A stretch of DNA of 11,366 nt from Candidatus Woesearchaeota archaeon (GTDB lineage: Archaea > Nanobdellota > Nanobdellia > Woesearchaeales > WAPY01). Position 1 is the stretch's first letter. Every line of letters starts with the position of its first letter. Under the pieces are notes generated by a model. It was not told the origin of the DNA and did no database searches. It saw only the letters and a list, made by a program, of their open reading frames with translations. Position numbers and translations under genes: made by a program. Positions 5,621 to 11,366 of this stretch are shown here, in pieces. Location: the NCBI GenBank assembly GCA_015520525.1, contig WAPY01000059.1, positions 1-11,366 on the forward strand, read 5' to 3'.

Positions 5621-6856
5621 TTATAAACATTTATTCTCATAAACTTTCTTTCCATTAATTATAGTGGTTTTAACATCTGAGGAGTTGGCGGCATAAACTA
5701 TATTGTTTAAAATTGTCTTCTTGGTTGAGTTGCTCAAATGATTGTTCAAACTTAAAATTGTTAAGTCAGCAAGTTTCCCTTCTTTAATAAAGCCTGCGTT
5801 CAACTTCAACGCTTTTGCTGGATTGATTGTCACGGCGTCAATTAAAAATTGGTCTATGAAAACATCCTTGAACCTGCCTTCTATCTGGTGAACCTTAAAG
5901 AGCATTGCAGCTATCTTCATCTCCTCGAGCAAGTCTAAATTATTGTTTGAAGCAACTCCATCTGTGCCCAAACATAAATTAGAACCTGACCTTACAACAT
6001 CATACACATTCAACATTCCACTCTTAAGCTTTAAGTTGCTCGATGGACAGTGAACTATCGACGGCTTCCTGCCGACTTTTTTTATGTAATTATAGTCTAA
6101 ATGAACACCATGAAATAATATTGAATTATCTAATAATCCGATGCTGTCCAAGAATCTTGTAAGCTCCCTATGATGCTTTCTTTTTATTAATTCAACCTCT
6201 CCTTTCGTTTCGCCGGCATGTATTCCCAACAGGATTTTATTTTCATCTGCGAATTTCCTCGACCAAATTAAGAGGTCCTTTGAGCATGTGTTAGGCGCGT
6301 GCGGACTTACAATTGGTTGTATAAGCTCATTATTTTTCGAGCGTATGAACTTTACAACTTCTTTCGTCCTCCCCTCTTCCAATGCTTTTTTATCATCATT
6401 AAAGAGGTCTATCATTCCATAACCAAGAAAAGCTCTTATTCCTGATTCAACAGCGGCTTTATAGATTTCTTCAATCTTAAAATACATATCAACTGTGGTT
6501 GTAACGCCGGATTTTATGAACTCATTAAAAGCATCTCTGCTTCCTAAGTAAACATCTTTTTTAGTAAGTTTTGCTTCTCTCTTGAAGATTTGATTCAGCC
6601 ATTCTTTAAGTTCAAGACCGGGAGCCCAACCACGCATTATGTTCATGGGAACATGAGAATGCATGTTTATCAAACCTGGCATAACAACATTTTCAGAGCA
6701 ATCAACGACATCGTAATCTTTCTTTGCCTTGATGTTGCTGCTGACCTTAATTATTCTGTTTCCTTCAATCAAGATTGATTTGTTCTCTAAGATTCTTCTT
6801 CTGCTGTCCTGAGTGATTATAAACCTGCAGTTCCTCAATAAAATCTTATCCGACAT
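5621..6856 (-). CDS. dadD: Amidohydrolase: 5'-deoxyadenosine / MTA / S-adenosylhomocysteine deaminase family
   Basis: A cytosolic metal-dependent deaminase that converts adenosine-type by-products of SAM use (5'-deoxyadenosine, methylthioadenosine, S-adenosylhomocysteine) to inosine forms. The 411 residues make a complete TIM-barrel amidohydrolase with small flanking beta domains. Visible motifs: metal HxH in PGLINMHSHVPMNIMRG (H66, H68), SPHAP (H186), GIHAGET (H213, E216), HGVHLD (249-254), VHCPSSNLKLKSG (268-280), and metal Asp in LGTDGVASNNNLDLLEEM (D299). The RG after the HxH segment and the SNLKLKSG segment are typical of the MTA/SAH/DadD group rather than cytosine or guanine deaminases. 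The exact preferred substrate cannot be read from sequence, so the symbol is provisional. The start overlaps the PAC2 gene end by 11 nt and has a GAGGTGG site 3 nt upstream, indicating translational coupling. Confidence 0.88.
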   Translation of the reverse strand: MSDKILLRNCRFIITQDSRRRILENKSILIEGNRIIKVSSNIKAKKDYDVVDCSENVVMPGLINMHSHVPMNIMRGWAPGLELKEWLNQIFKREAKLTKKDVYLGSRDAFNEFIKSGVTTTVDMYFKIEEIYKAAVESGIRAFLGYGMIDLFNDDKKALEEGRTKEVVKFIRSKNNELIQPIVSPHAPNTCSKDLLIWSRKFADENKILLGIHAGETKGEVELIKRKHHRELTRFLDSIGLLDNSILFHGVHLDYNYIKKVGRKPSIVHCPSSNLKLKSGMLNVYDVVRSGSNLCLGTDGVASNNNLDLLEEMKIAAMLFKVHQIEGRFKDVFIDQFLIDAVTINPAKALKLNAGFIKEGKLADLTILSLNNHLSNSTKKTILNNIVYAANSSDVKTTIINGKKVYENKCL

Positions 6857-7520
6857 AATCCACCTCTGAATCTTTTCCTGCTTGAATCTTCTTCTTTAAA
6901 ATCTTGTTGACCTTCTTCTCAAATATCTTCGCTTGATCCAGCAGGGGTTTGTAGTCAACATTTAAATTCAGCATTTTATCCAAGAAAATTATCGCTTTTG
7001 AAGCTGCTCTGCTGTCCGGAAGTTGAGATTCTGTTTCAACAAACACTGAAACGACAGAGTCAGAAACATTGAGCAGGGAAGCGCTCACTCCAAGCACGGC
7101 TCCGTTGTTTAACTCCTCAAACCCGAGCTTTTTCAACCTCTCTTTTTCTTTGTTATTGTTTGATGTGAAATAAACTTTTCCGCTTACAGAGCTTGCACCG
7201 TCAATTGTGATTATTGTTTTGACGCCGCACATCTTTGCTATGCTGTCTATCTTTTTACTTATTGAAAATTCACTGCCTTTAGCCTTGGTTAATCCTTGAA
7301 CTAAAATTAACTTATGTTTTCTGTCATAATAGATTGATATGGGCTCTATCAGTTCTCCATTATGAATTATCATCATTGGGGGTTCGTTCTCGGAGAATAT
7401 TTTTCCTATCTTCTTCACATTTAAGTTTTCTTTTAGAAATTCTAAAGCAACATTCCCGACCATGCCGAAGCTTGGAAAAGAAACAATCATATAATCCGCT
7501 CTTACCTTGTTTAACTTCAT
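6846..7520 (-). CDS. PAC2-family protein (proteasome assembly chaperone homologue, PbaB-like)
   Basis: Archaeal PAC2-family proteins bind proteasome core particles or assembly intermediates. This 224-residue copy has family signatures: FPSFGMVGNVALEFLKE (15-31), ILVQGLTKAKGSEF (72-85), ITIDGASS (104-111), NNGAVLGVSASLL (138-150), and ESQLPDSRAASKAIIFLDKM (164-183), which corresponds to the conserved 'S..LPDSRAA' segment. A basic coiled-coil-like tail follows (about 195-214). It ends in DYVG, so a Tyr is near the C-terminus but not in the exact penultimate position of the HbYX motif used to dock on proteasomes. The gene is first of a two-gene operon with the deaminase and overlaps it by 11 nt. 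A GAGGTG site ends 4 nt before the ATG. Confidence 0.88.
   Translation of the reverse strand: MKLNKVRADYMIVSFPSFGMVGNVALEFLKENLNVKKIGKIFSENEPPMMIIHNGELIEPISIYYDRKHKLILVQGLTKAKGSEFSISKKIDSIAKMCGVKTIITIDGASSVSGKVYFTSNNNKEKERLKKLGFEELNNGAVLGVSASLLNVSDSVVSVFVETESQLPDSRAASKAIIFLDKMLNLNVDYKPLLDQAKIFEKKVNKILKKKIQAGKDSEVDYVG
6860..6866 (-). promoter_or_regulatory. Shine-Dalgarno site of the deaminase gene, inside the PAC2 gene
   Basis: On the minus strand GAGGTGG ends 3 nt before the ATG at 6856. It lies in the last codons of the PAC2 gene and decides the deaminase start. Confidence 0.8.
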
Positions 7521-7524
7521 TTTG

Positions 7525-7530
7525 CACCTC
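7525..7530 (-). promoter_or_regulatory. Shine-Dalgarno site of the PAC2 gene
   Basis: On the minus strand GAGGTG ends 4 nt before the ATG at 7520. To be used, transcription must start upstream of 7530. That fits the TATA-like GTTTAAAAAA at about 7562-7571 better than the AT-rich motif at about 7542-7553. Confidence 0.75.
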
Positions 7531-7652
7531 TTTTTCCTATTGAATATTTATTGCCCTCTTATTTTTTAAACTTTCTAAAAAATCAGAACCTCAAACAATA
7601 ATTACCTTAGTTAACAGATATTAATATAGTTTTATGTATATTAATAGCAAAA

Positions 7653-7660
7653 TTTAAATA
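7653..7660 (+). promoter_or_regulatory. TATA box for the 170-residue protein gene
   Basis: TTTAAATA is centred about 26 nt before the ATG at 7683, with no Shine-Dalgarno motif. A leaderless transcript, divergent from the PAC2 operon, is predicted. Confidence 0.5.
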
Positions 7661-7682
7661 TTAGTTTGCATTACTCTTTTAT

Positions 7683-8195
7683 ATGACTATCGAACTTTTA
7701 CTGCCCAGGACTCCCTCACAAACATCTGATTTGGAGAATAAATTATTTCCTTTGCCTTCTGAAGAAAAGATAAAAAATACTTTATCTGGATATGAGAAGG
7801 ATCTTGGTAATGAATATGAACCTTTATTGAATTCACTGATTGAGCTTACTAAAGAAATTGAAGACTATTACGCACAACTTAGAGATAATGATGTGAATAA
7901 GAAAAAGAGAGGATTCTTTAGTTGGCTTGCTTATTTATTATTACCACATTTGGAGAAGATTGATGAGAAGAGTGGAAAGGATATAAATGAGGAGCTTCAA
8001 AATATGGAGTGTGAGTTTAATTATCATAGAATTCTCCTGTTTGGAGATGATCCTGAGAAGGAACCTCTTTACGAATTATATCTGCAAGTGAAGTATCATG
8101 CGGTTCACGCACTGGGAAATGATAAGCGGATGGAAGAAACATTAAGATCTATGCTAATTTCTCTTAATAAGAAAAAAGCTTCAGATAATTCATGA
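7683..8195 (+). CDS. Uncharacterised helical protein
   Basis: I do not recognise this 170-residue protein. It is strongly charged and predicted mostly helical. It has a Pro/Ser-rich N-terminus (1-27), a Glu/Lys-rich helix (about 35-68), a basic turn NKKKRG (72-77), a short hydrophobic stretch FFSWLAYLLLPHL (78-90), and a second charged helical region with several aromatic residues (about 91-160). The hydrophobic stretch is too short for a sure transmembrane helix but could be a membrane-facing amphipathic or buried segment. No Cys/His metal site or catalytic motif stands out. The start is supported by the TATA-box spacing. The last 32 nt overlap the 3' end of the convergent TatD gene, so transcripts of the two genes are complementary there. 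Confidence 0.65.
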   Translation: MTIELLLPRTPSQTSDLENKLFPLPSEEKIKNTLSGYEKDLGNEYEPLLNSLIELTKEIEDYYAQLRDNDVNKKKRGFFSWLAYLLLPHLEKIDEKSGKDINEELQNMECEFNYHRILLFGDDPEKEPLYELYLQVKYHAVHALGNDKRMEETLRSMLISLNKKKASDNS

Positions 8196-8916
8196 ACAAG
8201 TTGTTCTCAACTTCTTTGAAGGTTAAGCTCTTTATCTCAGCAATCTTCTCAACAGTTAATCTGACATTGGCGGGCTCGTTCTTTTTATCTTTAAAAGGAC
8301 TGAGAAATGGAGAGTCAGTTTCAGTTAATAAATTGCTTAAAGGAACCCTCTTAACAAGCTCCTGAAAGTGGGAGCTTCTAACGATGAGAGGAGGGATGGA
8401 AAAATAAGCTCCTTCCTTAAGAAGATCATTAAGCAGATTTAATCTTCCGCCGAAAGAGTGCATTATGAAACTCCCATGCTCAGCATTTTTAAGAATATTA
8501 ACTACTTCTCTCTCAGCTCCCCGGGAATGAATTATTAAAGGCTTTTTCAGTTCATTACCTAAATCTATGAACCTTCTGAATAAATCCTCCTGTTTGAACC
8601 TTAACTTCTTATCCTTAACCCAATGAAAATCCAAGCCAACCTCTCCAATAGCAACAATCTTGTTCTTATTTTTTCTTATGAAATTAATCTCAGAATCAAT
8701 CAATTCATCAGAAAATCTCTCGATGAATTCAGGATGCAAACCCAAAGCAGCACTAACAGATTTAAACTTACGACTTAACTCTAAAGTTTTTCTGTTCGAT
8801 TCAACATCAACTCCATTGTTTATGATTATTCTAACTCCAGAAGATTCAGCTCTCCTAACAATCTCCTCTGAATTCTCAAATAAATCCAAATGGCAGTGGA
8901 CATCAAATAAAACCAT
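8164..8916 (-). CDS. tatD: TatD-family metal-dependent hydrolase (probable 3'-5' DNase)
   Basis: TatD proteins are cytosolic TIM-barrel hydrolases; characterised members act as metal-dependent 3'-5' exonucleases in DNA repair or degradation. At 250 residues this is the usual length. The metal site is complete: HxH in FDVHCHLD (H7, H9), Glu in IGEVGLDFH (E92), His in IIHSRGA (H130), His in MHSFGG (H153, the family's HCFSG segment), and Asp in LTETDSPFL (D201). Neither the substrate nor involvement in Tat secretion is implied by the name. The ATG at 8916 lies about 26 nt from a TATA-like box and lacks a Shine-Dalgarno motif. The 3' end overlaps the 170-residue gene by 32 nt in convergent orientation. 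It diverges from the membrane kinase-like gene. Confidence 0.92.
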   Translation of the reverse strand: MVLFDVHCHLDLFENSEEIVRRAESSGVRIIINNGVDVESNRKTLELSRKFKSVSAALGLHPEFIERFSDELIDSEINFIRKNKNKIVAIGEVGLDFHWVKDKKLRFKQEDLFRRFIDLGNELKKPLIIHSRGAEREVVNILKNAEHGSFIMHSFGGRLNLLNDLLKEGAYFSIPPLIVRSSHFQELVKRVPLSNLLTETDSPFLSPFKDKKNEPANVRLTVEKIAEIKSLTFKEVENNLFMNYLKLFSY

Positions 8917-8937
8917 AAAGTTAAAGAAAGATGAAAA

Positions 8938-8945
8938 GATAAAAA
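8938..8945 (-). promoter_or_regulatory. TATA-like box for tatD
   Basis: The minus strand reads TTTTTATC, centred about 26 nt before the ATG at 8916. This fits a leaderless start. Confidence 0.4.
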
Positions 8946-8986
8946 GGTTTCTACTTTGAACATTTCCATTAACTTTATTAATCTCA

Positions 8987-8994
8987 TTAAATTA
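8987..8994 (+). promoter_or_regulatory. TATA-like box for the membrane kinase-like gene
   Basis: TTAAATTA is centred about 25 nt before the TTG at 9015. It supports that TTG as a leaderless, non-ATG start. Confidence 0.4.
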
Positions 8995-9014
8995 TTCCTT
9001 TAGAGTGGTTTATA

Positions 9015-11366
9015 TTGGGAGAGTATAAAAATTTAGAAGAGCTTGTTGGTTCTTCCTTCACACCAAAGGAAAGAGAACATTTTAAAGAACTTGAGGACTC
9101 TAAAGTTTTGAATTTGAATTCCTATCTTGAGAAGAAGAATCTTTTGAAATTCAGAAATCTTACAAAGCTTAAATCTCTTATAAACGAAATTGACTTGAGC
9201 TGGAAAGACCTTATTTATCCTGCTGTTGTTGCGGGAGGTCTTGCCCTCTCTTATACTTACTCCAACCATTTTATCAACTTTCTAAAATTTATATCACAAG
9301 AATCAAAGCATATGTCAAACTATTATGAGGAATTTTTAGAAAATTATGAGTTGACCTTCCGACCTCTTATGAATTTTGCCGGCGCGTTAAGTTTAATCTA
9401 CTCCTCAACATTTAACTCTTTTACTTCCATCAAATATCTTAACAAGGTCAAAGATAAAAAAGAAAAAGTGTTTATTGGAAGTATGCTTGCTTTATCCTCA
9501 TTAGCTTTGGGTTATTCTACCTATGCCTTGTTCTCAAACTTTTTTGGCAGAGTTGGTTTGAATCTGTTCAAAGAAGAATTAAGAACTTCTTTGTTTAATA
9601 TGTCTGTAAAAACATTGAGTTCTTCAGCTTCACTGATGGAGAGAAATTATTTCTTAAGTACTCTCAACGGGCTTTTTAAATCATTTGGGCTTCTGCTTTT
9701 CAGTATATCGCCCGTATTATACCCTTCATTGATTCCGCGTTTTCATGATTTTTACAACAGGATTACAGGGAAGAAAAGCCTGTCTGCATCTCTCCTTCTT
9801 CTTCCTTCAGGAGAATATTCTCTTAATGCGTATAAAACAAAGCTTGGAGACTTCTTAAATCACTCATTATTTTTTATTGAAGAAAAATACATAGTAAATC
9901 AGAATTATTCATTTTCTGATGTTATGAAATTGATCATCTCTCCGATTTCTAAATCAGCTTTTTACGCTTTCTCAAGAAGTTATAATCTTGCGGGGAAAGA
10001 GAAGAGATTGAAAAGAATTTCAGATAATCTGTTTTGGAAGGCCTTCTCAGTGTCTGGGGCTTTTATTAAAGAAGACAAGGAATCAGCTGTTTATGTTTCT
10101 TCTTTAATATCAGAGGGCAAGAGGAGAATTAAGAAGTATGTAGAAGAAGTTAATCTTTCAGAATCAGACCAAAAACTGCTCGTAAGATATTTAATGCCTT
10201 TTTATCTGTCCGCTGTCCACACTGACGCTCCGTCTAAACTTCTTCATTTGCACCTAAAAGTGGAGATGAGCAAGTTCCTCAACTATGCTTTGAGAGAAGG
10301 TTATCTTGAGCCTTTCAAGAGCAGAAGAAACATTGAATTATTTCATGTGAAAAATCCCTTTGGAAACAGCTCCTTTTTAGAGGATATTGTTGTGAAGCTG
10401 GTTGATTGTGAAAAAAGAGATGAAAAGGAAAGACTGGAGTATGAAGCAAATTCTCTTTCAATTTTGAATACAAGGAGTTTGAATCTTTCATGGATTTCAA
10501 AGTTAAAATCTTTGTACGATGCGCCTCCTTTGACTCCCATACCCCTCCTTTTCAATGGCAGTCTAAATTTGGGCGGGAAGAATTATTATGCTCTCATAAC
10601 TTGGATGCTCAAGGGCAGGACTTTATTAGAAGAAATTAATCCTTTAAATGATGAGGATAAATTTGCTCTGTTGTCGAACACTCTGCACAAGATTGTTGAA
10701 GGAACAGCAAGATTGAATTATAATGCTTTGATTGAGAAGAGGAATTTAAGTAAAATAAGAATATTTAATTTTGAGGATAGAATCATTCAAAAAATAATTG
10801 TTCCTTTGGAGAAACTTTCCTCGGAATTGAATGATCCTTCCCTGTTGCTTTCTGACTTCATGCAGGATACAATTCACTCTTTAGTGGGAGAGTTTAACAA
10901 ACTGTATTCTTATGAAAGATACCTTTTGGGAGATGTTGATTTGAACCTGGAGAACATCCTCCTTTCAGATGTTAATTGTGGCGGGAGGAACTGCAAGCCA
11001 ATAATTATCGACCCTGTGTTGGAATTCGGACCTGTGCCTAATTTGTTTTACACATATCTTGCCGACCAAAGAAAAGGAATTGGGGAAAGAAGAGAAGTTA
11101 AACTTGTTGAAGAGTATCTTGATTTAATGAGGAAGTATGAACTATCTAAAGATGATAAATTTAAACTCTTAACCTCAACAGCTCTCTTATTTGCTGTTAG
11201 GAACTTGGAAACAGAAATTATGTTCATCAAATACGCTAATTCCTCAGAAGGAAAAGACAAGGAATTCTTTTTAAAATCAATTCATCCATTCTCACAACAT
11301 TTATCTTTATTTAATGAGCTCCCATCAGAAGTTAACTTTGATGTTAAAAAGCTAATACAATATGAG
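9015..11366 (+). CDS. Membrane-anchored APH/choline-kinase-like protein, 3' end cut by window edge
   Basis: The frame is open for all 784 codons to the window edge. A stop codon lies in frame upstream (about 8986-8988) and TTG at 9015 is the only plausible start; the first ATG is codon 100. Residues 1-63 are charged. Four hydrophobic segments follow (about 65-83, 117-136, 152-177, 222-241), with Lys-rich loops after the second (140-151) and fourth (242-254), which puts both ends in the cytoplasm. A helical middle (about 255-435) precedes a kinase-like domain: candidate nucleotide-binding Lys in DIVVKLVD (K461), helix-C Glu (E475 or E477), hinge-like YYALITWMLKGRTLLEEI (524-541), LLSNTLHKI (552-560), catalytic loop GDVDLNLENILL (639-650; D642, N647), and metal Asp in IIIDPVLEFGP (D666). 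The hinge and IDxxxxFGPxP pattern favour the aminoglycoside-phosphotransferase/choline-kinase superfamily. The HRD-type His is replaced by Asp, and a C-x4-C pair (C655, C660) lies between catalytic loop and metal Asp. Substrate unknown. Confidence 0.8.
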   Translation, partial: MGEYKNLEELVGSSFTPKEREHFKELEDSKVLNLNSYLEKKNLLKFRNLTKLKSLINEIDLSWKDLIYPAVVAGGLALSYTYSNHFINFLKFISQESKHMSNYYEEFLENYELTFRPLMNFAGALSLIYSSTFNSFTSIKYLNKVKDKKEKVFIGSMLALSSLALGYSTYALFSNFFGRVGLNLFKEELRTSLFNMSVKTLSSSASLMERNYFLSTLNGLFKSFGLLLFSISPVLYPSLIPRFHDFYNRITGKKSLSASLLLLPSGEYSLNAYKTKLGDFLNHSLFFIEEKYIVNQNYSFSDVMKLIISPISKSAFYAFSRSYNLAGKEKRLKRISDNLFWKAFSVSGAFIKEDKESAVYVSSLISEGKRRIKKYVEEVNLSESDQKLLVRYLMPFYLSAVHTDAPSKLLHLHLKVEMSKFLNYALREGYLEPFKSRRNIELFHVKNPFGNSSFLEDIVVKLVDCEKRDEKERLEYEANSLSILNTRSLNLSWISKLKSLYDAPPLTPIPLLFNGSLNLGGKNYYALITWMLKGRTLLEEINPLNDEDKFALLSNTLHKIVEGTARLNYNALIEKRNLSKIRIFNFEDRIIQKIIVPLEKLSSELNDPSLLLSDFMQDTIHSLVGEFNKLYSYERYLLGDVDLNLENILLSDVNCGGRNCKPIIIDPVLEFGPVPNLFYTYLADQRKGIGERREVKLVEEYLDLMRKYELSKDDKFKLLTSTALLFAVRNLETEIMFIKYANSSEGKDKEFFLKSIHPFSQHLSLFNELPSEVNFDVKKLIQYE

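Noticed and set aside
6590..6778. Plus-strand frames inside the deaminase (6590-6778), PAC2 (7334-7543), tatD (8660-8959) and GINS (1116-1301) genes
   Set aside because: They are antisense shadows of genes with full family motifs.
9033..9269. 78-residue minus-strand frame inside the kinase-like gene
   Set aside because: It is antisense to the long 784-codon frame, has no recognisable motif and no promoter or ribosome site. The same applies to minus-strand frames at 10315-10500, 10343-10555 and 11048-11260.
9015..11366. Antibiotic-resistance aminoglycoside phosphotransferase
   Set aside because: The kinase fold resembles the APH superfamily, but the membrane region, large helical linker and altered catalytic loop do not fit resistance enzymes, and nothing around it suggests a resistance cassette.
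1..11366. CRISPR arrays, insertion sequences, integrase genes or tRNA-end attachment repeats
   Set aside because: I saw no spaced direct repeats, no transposase or integrase motifs, and no second copy of either tRNA 3' end in the window.

Overview
This window looks like chromosomal DNA from a small-genome archaeon, most probably a DPANN lineage of the Woesearchaeota/Pacearchaeota type. The evidence is an archaeal GINS subunit, ribosomal protein L44e (eL42), a PAC2-family proteasome-assembly chaperone homologue, TATA-box promoters, two tRNA genes without an encoded CCA, very tight gene packing, AT-rich DNA, and a 193-residue protein of a type I recall from DPANN genomes. The lineage is inferred from gene content. 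There is no rRNA marker in the window.

Layout. Positions 1-733 (-): NSUN-type RNA m5C methyltransferase, running off the left edge. 794-866 (-): tRNA-Thr(TGT). 920-1528 (-): Gins51-like replication protein. 1670-2422 (+): class I SAM-dependent methyltransferase that looks bacterial. 2423-2621: non-coding stretch with a possible gene relic. 2622-2692 (+): tRNA-Gly(CCC), followed 24 nt later by thioredoxin reductase trxB (2717-3703, +). 3752-5249 (+): a two-gene unit of a DPANN-type protein of unknown function and a FemAB/GNAT-like protein split by one in-frame TAA. 5306-5614 (+): L44e, convergent with the (-) operon PAC2 chaperone -> 5'-deoxyadenosine/SAH-type deaminase (7520-5621). 7683-8195 (+): unrecognised 170-residue protein whose 3' end overlaps TatD-family hydrolase (8916-8164, -). 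9015-11366 (+): a long reading frame open to the right edge, at least 784 codons, encoding a four-helix membrane region, a helical middle domain and an APH/choline-kinase-like domain.

The window is mostly housekeeping: replication, translation and RNA modification, redox, proteostasis, and salvage of SAM-derived nucleosides. The two methyltransferases produce SAH, and the deaminase is of a family that handles SAH, MTA and 5'-deoxyadenosine, so a loose metabolic link is plausible.

Two expression modes are visible. Seven genes have a TATA-like box centred about 24-27 nt before the start codon and no Shine-Dalgarno motif, which predicts leaderless mRNAs. Genes inside transcription units, or behind the tRNA, carry GGAG/GAGGTG motifs 3-4 nt before their start.

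The most interesting items are the membrane-anchored kinase-like protein, the tRNA-Thr with altered elbow nucleotides, the in-frame stop in the FemAB-like gene, and the apparent tRNA-Gly/trxB co-transcript. No CRISPR array, insertion sequence or integrase was seen.
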